Made by a program: the position numbers and the translations under genes. The notes beneath the pieces are model-generated. The model had not been told where the DNA came from, ran no database searches, and saw only the letters and a list, made by a program, of their open reading frames with translations. Shown here in pieces: positions 7,808 through 16,700 of a DNA stretch of 21,536 bases. The stretch's first letter is position 1. Every line of letters begins with the position of its first letter. The stretch is from Gammaproteobacteria bacterium (GTDB taxonomy: Bacteria; Pseudomonadota; Gammaproteobacteria; Magnimaribacterales; Magnimaribacteraceae): contig DTSY01000147.1 in the NCBI GenBank assembly GCA_012965075.1, forward strand, positions 1-21,536, given 5' to 3'.

Positions 7808-8353
7808 ATGTTTTATTCAGGAATAATTATTTTTTTTGGAATCCATTTAGTTCCATTAATTGGGAAATTAAAGTTTTTTTTAAAAGATAAATTGGGTGAA
7901 GGCCCTTATATGGGGCTATTCTCTGTAGTTGCCCTAGCAGGAATTCTGTTAATAATATTTGGCTACGAGAGCAAGTCTAACCTTCTGTATTCAATTAATG
8001 GGAAAGCTTATATCTATGCAAAATACATTATGTTTTTTTCACTTACTTTATTTATTGCGGCCAACATGCCGACTTATATAAAAAAGTACACTAAACATCC
8101 TATGTCTTTAGGTATAGCAATCTGGACTGTTTTACATTTAATGACCAATCCAGATACTACCTCTGTTATTTTGTTCGGATCTTTTTTAGCTTATTCCTCT
8201 ATCTCTGTGATAGTAGCAGAACTCAGAAACTCAGAATCTAAAGAAGTTATCCCGAAAATTCATTACGATTTGTTATCCCTTGTTTTAGGCGCTTTATTTA
8301 CTTTTCTTGCATTTAATTTTCACGAGTACTTGTCTGGGGTTAGTCTCAGCTAA
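7808..8353 (+). CDS. NnrU family membrane protein
   Basis: A 181-residue integral membrane protein with about five or six hydrophobic segments. Family hallmarks are an FFGIHLVPL start, the loop KHPMSLGIAIWTVLHLMTN (about residues 97-115), and a histidine-containing C-terminal helix before AFNFHEYL. The histidines in the first and central segments are typical of NnrU (PF07298), named for a gene of nitrite and nitric oxide metabolism. The family includes the plant and cyanobacterial zeta-carotene isomerase Z-ISO, which binds haem b. The function here is open, because no denitrification or carotenoid gene is in view. It lies 72 bases after the amidohydrolase and 49 bases before the PepSY-TM gene, which may also be a haem-related membrane protein. 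Confidence 0.8.
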   Translation: MFYSGIIIFFGIHLVPLIGKLKFFLKDKLGEGPYMGLFSVVALAGILLIIFGYESKSNLLYSINGKAYIYAKYIMFFSLTLFIAANMPTYIKKYTKHPMSLGIAIWTVLHLMTNPDTTSVILFGSFLAYSSISVIVAELRNSESKEVIPKIHYDLLSLVLGALFTFLAFNFHEYLSGVSLS

Positions 8354-8402
8354 AAAACTAATCCTTTTAGACCTACTTGATTAACTTTAATATGGGGTTT
8401 AA

Positions 8403-9050
8403 ATGATTCGTCTATTTCATAAGTATTTGAGTTTAGTAATATCTATCCAATTATTGCTATGGACCATCTCAGGCATATATTTCGCCTTTAACAAAATTGA
8501 ACTGGTAAGAGGGGAGCAGTATTTAATTGAGCAAAACCCTTCAAAACTAAATCTTAAAGAAGTCGAAAGTAGTTTTTCTGCCAAAAATGTAAATTTTGTA
8601 AGAAGACTGGATGAATGGATTATTAAAGTGGAGACGGATTCAGGCTTTAGCTACACAGACCTTCAAGGTCAAAACCTGGATGAGCTGAACGCAGAGGAGG
8701 TGAAGGAAGTAGTTAGACAAAGCACTAATTTGATACCTTTAATGGCTCAACGAATTGATAAGCCAGAGATAAGAGCTGAATTTAGAGGGAGAAATTTACC
8801 TATATTTAAGGTTGCTACTTCAACAACAGATAACATTAATGTTTATGTAGATGCCTTTACTGGTGAAGTTACTGCCATCAGATCAGATTCTTGGCGTATT
8901 TGGGATTTCCTCTGGGGAGCGCATATTATTGATTATTCTGAACGAGAAAATATCAATAACTTTCTGATTAAGATTTTGTCGATTTTAGCCCTTATAAGTT
9001 CTCTATCAGGCATAGTCCTATTTTTTAAAACATTTAAGTTCAAAAAATAG
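8403..9050 (+). CDS. Small PepSY-TM domain membrane protein
   Basis: A 215-residue protein with one membrane helix at each end (about residues 10-29 and 188-208) and a soluble part between them that would face the periplasm. The N-terminal RLFHKYLSLVISIQLLLW pattern with H6, and the H174 in LWGAHIIDYSERENINN before the last helix, are typical of the PepSY-associated TM family (PF03929). The middle section contains a PepSY-like fold (VYVDAFTGEVTAI). Full-length members with four helices include siderophore-linked iron reductases; this short two-helix form is common in marine gammaproteobacteria and its role is not established. The two histidines could ligate haem, which is inference. It begins 49 bases after the NnrU gene and ends 12 bases before the alpha/beta hydrolase. 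Confidence 0.75.
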   Translation: MIRLFHKYLSLVISIQLLLWTISGIYFAFNKIELVRGEQYLIEQNPSKLNLKEVESSFSAKNVNFVRRLDEWIIKVETDSGFSYTDLQGQNLDELNAEEVKEVVRQSTNLIPLMAQRIDKPEIRAEFRGRNLPIFKVATSTTDNINVYVDAFTGEVTAIRSDSWRIWDFLWGAHIIDYSERENINNFLIKILSILALISSLSGIVLFFKTFKFKK

Positions 9051-9062
9051 ATTAAATGGCCT

Positions 9063-10007
9063 ATGAAAAATCAAAGGGCTTTAATAACTTTGATTTTGCT
9101 GCTGTTATGCATTCCTATTAAAACAGAAACAGAAGAAGTTTTTATCGAAGAAAAAGTCGTTCTTCCTAATGATATGGGTAAGGTATATGGCTCTCTTCTA
9201 GTACCAAATATTACCAGTGAGACCGTGGCTCTAATTATTTCTGGTTCAGGACCAACTGATAGGGATGGAAACCAACCAACTCTCAAAAACAATTCTTTAA
9301 AACAACTAGCACATACTTTATACCAGTCTGACATTGCCTCACTAAGATACGATAAAAGAGCAATTGCAGAAAGTAAGATAAAGGATTTTAACGAAGCAGA
9401 TCTTTTATTTGAACATTATGTGGAGGATGCTTCTTCTTGGATTCAGTGGCTTAAAGAATCTTCCAGATTTAAACAAATTGTTGTCATTGGTCACAGTGAA
9501 GGCTCTCTAATCGGTATGATTGCAGCTCAAAGGTCAGGAGCTGATAAATTCATCTCTCTGGCTGGACCTGGTAAATCAGCTGACAGATTACTTAAAGAAC
9601 AACTTGCTAAGCAAACAGGGGTGTCTTATTTTGCCGATCCATTAATAGATGATTTGGTACAGGGCAAGCAAGTAAAACCTCCTTTTTTTTTAAAGTCTCT
9701 CTTTAGGCCCTCAGTGCAGCCATATCTAATTTCTTGGTTTAAATATGATCCTTCAAAGGAAATGGCAAAACTCGATATTGATTGTTTGATAATTCAAGGA
9801 AATACGGACTTACAGGTTAGTGTTGAAGATGCAAACTTGCTGTTAAGTTCAAATAAGAAAGCTTCAATAAGAATCATTGATGGGATGAATCATATTTTAA
9901 AAAATACTTCTGAAAAGAGAAAAGAAAACCTTAGTTCCTATAATGATCCAAGCCTCCCTCTAAACAAAGAGCTAACAGAACAAATAACAATATTTATAAA
10001 CAAATAA
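9063..10007 (+). CDS. Exported alpha/beta hydrolase
   Basis: A 314-residue protein with an N-terminal signal peptide (basic start, hydrophobic core at about residues 7-17). The mature part is a COG1073-type alpha/beta hydrolase: the SGSGPTDRDGNQP oxyanion-hole loop (about residues 60-72), the nucleophile elbow GHSEGS with S145, an acid D249 in GNTDLQ and H277 in GMNHIL. This triad and the SGSGPxDRDGN loop are typical of periplasmic esterase-like proteins of this group. It probably cleaves carboxyl esters or thioesters in the periplasm; the substrate is unknown. No strong Shine-Dalgarno precedes the ATG at 9063, which suggests that it depends on reading through from the PepSY-TM gene 12 bases upstream. 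Confidence 0.8.
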   Translation: MKNQRALITLILLLLCIPIKTETEEVFIEEKVVLPNDMGKVYGSLLVPNITSETVALIISGSGPTDRDGNQPTLKNNSLKQLAHTLYQSDIASLRYDKRAIAESKIKDFNEADLLFEHYVEDASSWIQWLKESSRFKQIVVIGHSEGSLIGMIAAQRSGADKFISLAGPGKSADRLLKEQLAKQTGVSYFADPLIDDLVQGKQVKPPFFLKSLFRPSVQPYLISWFKYDPSKEMAKLDIDCLIIQGNTDLQVSVEDANLLLSSNKKASIRIIDGMNHILKNTSEKRKENLSSYNDPSLPLNKELTEQITIFINK

Positions 10008-10045
10008 TCTAAATACAACTAATAAAGATTAACTGAAGGGATAAA

Positions 10046-10234
10046 ATGATTTATTTAATAATCTTATTAGCGATTTGGGAGGTTTACTGGACATATACTG
10101 CTTGCTGGTTAGCCGCTAAGAGAGGAGATAAGGCATGGTTTCTTTTCTTTATTATTATCTCTTTGTTTGGAATTCCCGAAATTCTCTATGTCAGAAAATA
10201 TCAGGATTCTTTGAAACTAGAAGATAAAGACTGA
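10046..10234 (+). CDS. Small two-helix membrane protein, DUF5652-like
   Basis: A 62-residue protein. It has two hydrophobic segments (about residues 2-26 and 33-49) joined by a charged loop AKRGDKAW, and a polar tail. The plan with W-E-V-Y-W, A-x-K-R-G-D-K-x-W and G-I-x-E-I-L-Y is that of the DUF5652 small membrane protein family. The function is unknown. GAAGGG lies 7 bases before the ATG and supports translation. It is the last gene of the plus-strand series; the convergent glutathione S-transferase ends 43 bases later, and I see no convincing hairpin terminator in that gap. Confidence 0.7.
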   Translation: MIYLIILLAIWEVYWTYTACWLAAKRGDKAWFLFFIIISLFGIPEILYVRKYQDSLKLEDKD

Positions 10235-10277
10235 GAATAAAAAACTAGTCTTATTTGGCTTAATGGATTTTAAACTT

Positions 10278-10889
10278 TTAAGCAGAAGAGCTAGGTCTTG
10301 CTTTAACTCTTTCAAACCAAGCAACGAGATTTGTGCAATCTTCACTTATAGCTTGTCCAACTGTTGCTCCAAAGTTCAGAAAGCAAAATAACATAACATC
10401 TGCTAGGCTAAATCGATCTCCACAGATAAATTCTTTGCCTTCCATTTGTTCATTTAGCCAAGAACATTTTTCTTGAGCAATGGACTTAAATCCATCTGCG
10501 GCGTCAGGAAACGTTTGCATACGAGTTTTAAATAACTCAAGTCCTTCTGCATAACGAAATCCTGTTGTCATCGGTTCAACTATTTGAAGATCTATTCTTC
10601 TAGTCCACATTCTTGTTTCAGCACGTTCTTCAGGTGTTTTGCCCATTAAATCAGTGCCTCCATTCTTTTCATCTAGATATTCGCAAATCGCTGTGATCTC
10701 TGCTAAGAAGGACCCATCATCGAGCTCAAGGGCGGGCATCTGCCCTGAGGGATTCCGCTTTAAGTGTTCTTCTTGACGGTTTTCACCTGCCATAAGATCA
10801 ACTTCAATAATTTCTAATTCTTGACCTAGTTCCGCTAAGAACATTCTTACAACTTGGGGGTTTGGACCTATTGAATTATAGAGTTTCAT
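10278..10889 (-). CDS. Glutathione S-transferase
   Basis: A 203-residue cytosolic protein of normal GST length. The N-terminal thioredoxin-like half begins MKLYNSIGPNP, with S6 of the YNS motif in the place of the active-site serine of several bacterial classes. The glutathione-binding NPSGQMPALELDDG and the AEITAICEYLDE segment follow. The C-terminal helical half includes the FSLADVMLFCFL capping-box region. GSTs conjugate glutathione to electrophiles or reduce and isomerise substrates. AAGGAAATAAT just before the ATG is a plausible ribosome-binding site. It is divergent from the amidohydrolase cluster (104-base gap to its ATG), so it may share control with that catabolic operon; that link is inference. 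Confidence 0.9.
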   Translation of the reverse strand: MKLYNSIGPNPQVVRMFLAELGQELEIIEVDLMAGENRQEEHLKRNPSGQMPALELDDGSFLAEITAICEYLDEKNGGTDLMGKTPEERAETRMWTRRIDLQIVEPMTTGFRYAEGLELFKTRMQTFPDAADGFKSIAQEKCSWLNEQMEGKEFICGDRFSLADVMLFCFLNFGATVGQAISEDCTNLVAWFERVKARPSSSA

Positions 10890-10934
10890 ATTATTTCCTT
10901 AAGGGTTATTAATCTTTAAACTTTTCATAAAAGT

Positions 10935-10963
10935 TTGTTTAAGTGATGATTTTAAATTATCTT
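10935..10963 (+). promoter_or_regulatory. Candidate sigma-70 promoter for the amidohydrolase-PhyH-SDR-carboxylase cluster
   Basis: TTGTTT (10935-10940) and TATCTT (10958-10963) are separated by exactly 17 bases, and each matches 4 of 6 consensus bases. Transcription would start near 10970, which leaves a short leader before the ATG at 10994. This also speaks against the GTG at 10943 as the gene start. Confidence 0.35.
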
Positions 10964-10993
10964 TGTATTTTAAAGAATCTTTTTAAGAAGAAA

Positions 10994-11998
10994 ATGGCAG
11001 AAATTAATATTGGCAGTGAAGAATGGCTAAATCTAGTAAAGGAAGAAATTGTAGAACCTGATAGGCCAATAATTGACCCTCATCATCACCTATGGAATGA
11101 CAGGGGGAGCACCTACCTTGTTGAAGATCTGAAATCTGATACTGGATCAGGTCACAACGTTGTAAAGACTGTCTTTATGGAGTGCGGATGGGCTTACAAG
11201 CAGGATGGTCCAAAACACTTGAAGGTAGTTGGTGAAACAGAGGCGGTGGTTGAGCAAGTCAAAGAAAGTAAGAAAACCGGAGGTGCTTTCATTGCTGGAA
11301 TTGTTTCAAGAGCTGATTTGACTTTAGGAGAAGAAGTAATTGAAGTATTAGAAGCTCATCAAAATGCTTCAGATGGGCTATTTAGAGGGATAAGACATGC
11401 TGGAGCTCGGGCAGAACATCCCGAAGTTTTGAGCATTCCTGGAAGGGCTCCGGAAGGTCTATTTCAAGATACAAATTTTCTTACTGGTCTAAGGGTATTA
11501 GGGAAGAATAGCTTCACCTACGATACTTGGCATTATCACTATCAAAATAGTGAATTTGCAGAAATGGTAAGGAAGGTTCCTGATACCCAAATTATTTTAG
11601 ATCATTTTGGCACTCCTTTAGGCGTGGGACCTTACGCAGATAAAAGAGAAGAAATCTTTATCCAGTGGAAAGAGGATATTAAAGAAATTTCCAAGTCGGA
11701 GAATGTTTATATCAAGATAGGGGGAATGGCTATGCCTGATAATGGCTTTGGTTGGAATACCAGGGAGAAACCAGCTAACTCAGATGAGTTTGTAGAAGCT
11801 CAAAGACGATATTACTTACATGCTATAGAGTGTTTTGGACCTGAAAGATGCATGATGGAAAGTAATTTCCCTGTAGACAGAATGTCTCTTTCTTATCATG
11901 TACTATATAACGGCTTAAAAAAAATTGTTTCTGACTTCTCAGAGCATGAAAAACACCAAATGTTTTATGGAACAACAGAAAAAGTTTATAGAGTTTAG
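10994..11998 (+). CDS. Amidohydrolase family 2 (PF04909, COG3618-type)
   Basis: A 334-residue protein. I chose the ATG at 10994, which has a purine-rich AAGAAG upstream and begins a normal soluble protein. A longer in-frame start at 10943 (GTG) adds 17 residues unlike the family and would overlap the candidate promoter. The first strand contains IDPHHHLW (about residues 25-32), the hallmark of the COG3618 group of TIM-barrel hydrolases, which includes lactonases for sugar lactones and 2-pyrone-4,6-dicarboxylate hydrolase. Later landmarks are ILDHFGTP, YIKIGGM and MMESNFPVDR, the last carrying the conserved region near the catalytic aspartate. It probably hydrolyses a lactone or amide in the cytosol. 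It opens a cluster with PhyH (13-base gap), SDR and the carboxylase. Confidence 0.85.
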   Translation: MAEINIGSEEWLNLVKEEIVEPDRPIIDPHHHLWNDRGSTYLVEDLKSDTGSGHNVVKTVFMECGWAYKQDGPKHLKVVGETEAVVEQVKESKKTGGAFIAGIVSRADLTLGEEVIEVLEAHQNASDGLFRGIRHAGARAEHPEVLSIPGRAPEGLFQDTNFLTGLRVLGKNSFTYDTWHYHYQNSEFAEMVRKVPDTQIILDHFGTPLGVGPYADKREEIFIQWKEDIKEISKSENVYIKIGGMAMPDNGFGWNTREKPANSDEFVEAQRRYYLHAIECFGPERCMMESNFPVDRMSLSYHVLYNGLKKIVSDFSEHEKHQMFYGTTEKVYRV

Positions 11999-12011
11999 CT
12001 AATTAAAGATT

Positions 12012-12899
12012 ATGGAAACTGAATTAAAACCACTGGAATACCCACCTCTAACAGATGACTTAGAAGAAGCAAAGAAACATCTGAATAAGTATGGAGTCTG
12101 CATTATCAAAGACGCTTTTTCCAAAGAAGAAGTTGATCTTATGGATAACAGACTTAAAGAGCAATTTGCTGGAGAAGAAAAATACAAAGTTGGCTCTAAA
12201 TCACGGGGCGATGAAGGTTTTGGAGCAAAAAGTCCAGATGAAGAAAAGGTTAGTAGACTGGTATGGAATTTAATAAACAAGGGTGATTGCTTCATTCCAC
12301 TTATTAACCACCCTAAAATATATCCTTTAATAGAACATATTATTGGAGACAAGGTGATTTTATGTTCTATGGGGGCCCACATGAATGGTAGTGGAAATGA
12401 AAAAATGCCATTACATCAAGATCAATGGCCTTTGGTGCCTCATCCTTTGGAATTCCCTGTGATGGCTAATACCATGGTTCTGGTGTCTGATAATTCTCCA
12501 GAAAATGGAGGTACTCGCCTAATTCCAGGCTCTCATAAATGGCCAAAAATAGATTATAAGGTTGCCAACTCTTCTAAATACCAAGAGATGGCAAAATCGA
12601 TAACAGCACCTAAAGGCTCAGCTATAGTTTGGGAAGGTAGGGTCTGGCATGGAAATGGTTTAAACCGTTCAGGAGAACTCAGGAGTAATATTTCTATAGC
12701 TTATTTGCAGTCATGGATTAGACCCCAAGAGAATTCCCAATATAGTGTCAGGGAAGAGGTAATGGCTAAGTTAAGCGACAAACAGAAGGAAGTTTTAGGA
12801 TTTGTTCCATTTGGAACTTTAGGAGGTCACGACGGCTCCAGTGTTTCTCCAGCTAAATTTGATCGGAATCGAGAATCTATTGGTATTCTCGAAGGTTAA
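12012..12899 (+). CDS. Phytanoyl-CoA dioxygenase (PhyH) family Fe(II)/2-oxoglutarate oxygenase
   Basis: A 295-residue protein. The iron-binding triad of the double-stranded beta helix is visible as H135-x-D137 in LHQDQW and H213 in VWHGNGLNRSG. R224 in GELRSNIS is in a suitable place to bind the 2-oxoglutarate carboxylate. The NGGTRLIPGSHKW segment between them is characteristic of PhyH (PF05721). Members hydroxylate acyl-CoAs, ectoine, small natural products or phosphonates using oxygen and 2-oxoglutarate; the substrate is unknown here. Start ATG 12012 follows the amidohydrolase after 13 bases with only a weak AAAG as ribosome-binding site. In this cluster a hydroxylated product could be passed to the SDR for oxidation to a ketone, which is inference. 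Confidence 0.85.
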   Translation: METELKPLEYPPLTDDLEEAKKHLNKYGVCIIKDAFSKEEVDLMDNRLKEQFAGEEKYKVGSKSRGDEGFGAKSPDEEKVSRLVWNLINKGDCFIPLINHPKIYPLIEHIIGDKVILCSMGAHMNGSGNEKMPLHQDQWPLVPHPLEFPVMANTMVLVSDNSPENGGTRLIPGSHKWPKIDYKVANSSKYQEMAKSITAPKGSAIVWEGRVWHGNGLNRSGELRSNISIAYLQSWIRPQENSQYSVREEVMAKLSDKQKEVLGFVPFGTLGGHDGSSVSPAKFDRNRESIGILEG

Positions 12900-12939
12900 G
12901 AAAACTTTAATTTAATTGGTTTAAAAAAAGGGGAAGAGT

Positions 12940-13752
12940 ATGGCTTCAAGACTTGAAGGAAAGGTAGCTTTAATCACAGGAGGAACAAGTGGAATTGGAG
13001 CAGATACCGCTAGATTATTTTCTGAGGAGGGAGCCAAAGTTGTAATTGTAGGCAGATCAGAAGAGAAAGGTGCCAATCTTGCTGATGAGTTAGGTGAAAA
13101 TGTAGTTTTCAAAAAAGCTGATATAACTATCGAAAAAGACATATCAGATTCTGTTAACTTTACCGTTGAATCTTTTGGCCAAATGGACATTTTATTTAAT
13201 AACGCAGGTTATGGAACGGCCGATAATGTGGCCGAAATTACTCAGGAACAAATAGATTATGGCTTAGGACTGCTCTCAAGCGTAATTTTGGGAATCAAAT
13301 ATGCAGTTGAACCAATGAAAAGAATGGGAGGAGGTTGCATAATCAATAACTCAAGTGTGGCCGCTCATGTATACGGTCAAGGTTCACCTCTTTATTCTGC
13401 ATTGAAATCAGCAGTTTCTCATTACACTAGGATGGCTGGAGTCAGCTTAGGACCATTTAACATCCGCGTTAATGCTATTTCGCCTGGAGCAATTGCGACA
13501 CCTATATTTTGGGGGGGATCTCAAAGGGCTAATACCCTTTCAGAAGAAGAAAATGAAAGAAAGATGGAAAAGTTAAAAGGAAATCTGGCAAAAGCTGTTC
13601 CTTTAGGAAAAACAGGTTTAGCTGAGGATATTTCTGAAGCCGCTTTATATCTAGCAAGTGATGCAGGTAAATTTGTAACCTGTCATGATTTAGTGGTTGA
13701 TGGAGGAAGGTCTGTGGCTTACAACGAGCCCCAACATAAAGAAGGCCAATGA
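12940..13752 (+). CDS. Short-chain dehydrogenase/reductase (SDR)
   Basis: A 270-residue classical SDR. The NAD(P)-binding TGGTSGIG lies at residues 13-20, the NNAGYG structural motif around residue 88, and the catalytic site is S138/S139, Y152 and K156 (YSALK). The PGAIATP segment and the C-terminal ASDAGKFVTCHDLVVDGG are standard for the family. R39 in VVIVGRSE, where NAD-specific enzymes usually have an aspartate, hints at NADP, but this is weak. It would oxidise a secondary alcohol or reduce a ketone. AGGGGAAG (12929-12936) just before the ATG is a good ribosome-binding site. The last 4 bases (ATGA) overlap the start of the acyl-CoA carboxylase, so translation of the two is coupled. Confidence 0.9.
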   Translation: MASRLEGKVALITGGTSGIGADTARLFSEEGAKVVIVGRSEEKGANLADELGENVVFKKADITIEKDISDSVNFTVESFGQMDILFNNAGYGTADNVAEITQEQIDYGLGLLSSVILGIKYAVEPMKRMGGGCIINNSSVAAHVYGQGSPLYSALKSAVSHYTRMAGVSLGPFNIRVNAISPGAIATPIFWGGSQRANTLSEEENERKMEKLKGNLAKAVPLGKTGLAEDISEAALYLASDAGKFVTCHDLVVDGGRSVAYNEPQHKEGQ

Positions 13753-16700
13753 AAAAAATACTTATTGCCAATAGAGGTGAAATAGCTATCCGTATAGCAA
13801 AGTCTTCAAAAGACTTAGGCTTAAAGGTCGTAGGAATATACTCAGAGGATGATATTGACTCCTTGCATATTTCAAAAATGGATGAGAGTTTTCAACTTAA
13901 GGGCAAAGGAGCTCAGGCTTATTTAGACATTAAAGATATTGTTTCTATAGCCATAAATAACCAAATTGATCTGGTACATCCAGGCTATGGTTTTCTTAGT
14001 GAAAACCCAAATTTTGCTAAACAAGTAAGAGCGGCTGGTATTACTTTTATTGGACCTGAAGAAAAAACTTTGAGATTATTTGGAGACAAGGTTCATTCAA
14101 AAAAGTTAGCTGAAGATAATAAGATTCCAATTATCAGGGGAACGTCTGGAAAAATTTCTTTTAAAGAAGCTGAAAAGTTTTATAAAACATTAAGTAAAAA
14201 GGCTTCGTTGATGATCAAAGCTGTCGCTGGTGGAGGCGGCCGGGGCATGAGGCTAGTTAAGACTCAAGAGCATCTCAAAGATTCTATTGAACGCGCTTCC
14301 TCCGAAGCAAAAATCTCTTTTGGTTCAGGGTCTTTGTTTATAGAGGAATATTTATCTAAAAGACGACATATAGAAGTACAAATCATTGGCGACGGGACTG
14401 GCTCAATAACGCATTTTGGCGAACGGGAATGTTCAATTCAAAGAAGACATCAAAAAATTATAGAAATGGCCCCGAGTCCCAGCTTAAAGCCTGAATTAAG
14501 AAACAATATTACTGCTGCTGCCGTAAAGTTAGCAGAATTAACAAAATACAAAGGTTTGGGAACTTTTGAGTTTTTGACTAATGATTCAGGAAAAGATTTT
14601 AGATTTATCGAAGCCAATGCAAGATTACAAGTTGAGCACACTGTTACTGAAGCAATTTATGGAATAGATCTTGTGAAATACCAAATACAAATTGCTTTGG
14701 GAAAAACCCTTAAACAACTAAAAATAACTCAAGCTGATGTGCCTCAACCTAAGGGCTTTTCTATTCAAACTAGAGTTAACATGGAAGTAATGGATAAAAA
14801 TGGCAATACAAAGCCCTCAGGTGGGGTTTTTGAAAGATTTGATTTGCCATTTGGACCTGGAGTAAGAATTGATACTTACGGTTACACAGGATATTCAACT
14901 AACCCTGCTTTTGATTCTTTAATAGCTAAAGTCATAACTTATAGCCCAGATGACAACTACCAAAAAGCTCTTAAAAGAATGTATAACGCATTAAACGATT
15001 TTTATATAGAAGGCATTCCTACTAACTTAAATCTTTTAAAAAACATAGTCACCCATCCTCTTGTAAAGAAAAATAAAATTCATACTGGGTTTCTAGAAGA
15101 CAATCTAGAAGATATTTTAGTTTCACAAAAGTCTAAAAAATTCCGAGCTAAGAAAAAAGAGGCAAACTTAGCTGGTGCCCAATTAGACAGTGAAGATCCT
15201 TTGGCAGTTTTAGATCATGGTAAAGGAAGAATAGCCGCAAGTTCTCAATCTGAAAACATAGTGGAAATGAGGATAGAGGATTTGCCAGAGGGCATGGAGG
15301 CAATAGAAGCACCAATGCAGGGTCTGATGGTGAGCTTTGCAGTAAAGGCAGGCGACCAGGTTTGGCTAGGAAAACCATTAGCCATAATGGAAGCAATGAA
15401 GATGGAACATGAACTGTTGTCAGAAGTGAGTGGAGAAGTAACGGAAATTACTGTGGAAAAAGGCGATACTGTCTACGAAGGTCACCCTTTAATCTATATT
15501 AAAACAGCTGAAGTTGAAGTACCTGAGGCAGGTCAACAGGAAAAATTTGATTTAAATTTTATTAGACCCGACCTGCAAGAAGCAATTGATAGGAAGCAGG
15601 CAGGGCATGACATTAATAGACCTGAAGCCGTAGCTAAAAGAAGGAAAACAGGCCATAGAACCGCCAGGGAAAATATTGAAGATTTATGCGACAAAGGTAG
15701 TTTCATTGAATATGGTTCTGTTGTTCTAGCTGCTCAAAGAAGAAGAAGATCTGAAGCAGATCTAATTAAGAATACTACCGGTGATGGGATGGTTTGTGGG
15801 TTAGGACATGTCAACGGAGATCTGTTTCCAGAAAAAAGTTCCAGAGTAATGGCCATGTCTTATGACTACATGGTATTAGCAGGCACTCAAGGCAAACAGA
15901 ATCATGCCAAAAAAGACCGAATGTTTGAAATAGCGGAAGAAAATAGATTACCGACTATCTTGTTTGCTGAAGGAGGCGGAGGAAGACCAGGTGACACTGA
16001 TGCCTCTGGCGTAGCTGGTTTGGATTGTTTAGCTTTTACCTATTTTGCACAACTGTCTGGTCTAGTCCCCGTTATAGGAATTACCACGGGAAGGTGCTTT
16101 GCGGGGAATGCTGTGTTATTAGGTTGTTGTGACGTAATTATTGCGACAGAAGATTCAAATATTGGAATTGGCGGGCCAGCCATGATTGAAGGCGGTGGTT
16201 TAGGTATATTCACTCCAGAAGAAGTTGGACCAATGGATGTCCAAGTACCTAATGGGGTAGTAGATATTGCTGTTAAGGATGAAAAAGAAGCAGTAGCAAT
16301 CGCCAAGAAATATTTGTCTTATTTTCAAGGTACCAAAGAAGAATGGAAAGCCTCAGACCAAAGGGAACTTAGATTTGCGGTGCCTGAAAACAGACTTCGT
16401 TATTACGACATGAGGAAAGTGATAGATGGTATAGCCGATGAAGATTCTGTTCTAGAAATAAGGAGACACTGGAGTCCAGGCATGATCACTTCATTTATAA
16501 GGGTAGAAGGTAGACCCATAGGCGTAGTAGCCAACAACCCAGGACACCTCTCAGGAGCAATTGACTCACCTGGAGCAGACAAAGGATCAAGATTCATACA
16601 ATTATGTGATGCTTTTGATATTCCAGTTTTATCTTTAATAGACTGCCCGGGCATTATGGTTGGACCTGAGAGCGAAAAGTCAGCGCTGGTTAGGCACGCA

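Noticed and set aside
10943..10993. Longer amidohydrolase N-terminus from the GTG at 10943
   Set aside because: The extra 17 residues do not fit the family, there is no ribosome-binding site for it, and the candidate promoter overlaps it; the ATG at 10994 is the better start.
6569..11998. The two PF04909 amidohydrolases as a recent tandem duplication
   Set aside because: They share only the fold-level motifs; one starts with DADTHMME and the other with IDPHHHLW, which are different subgroups of the family.
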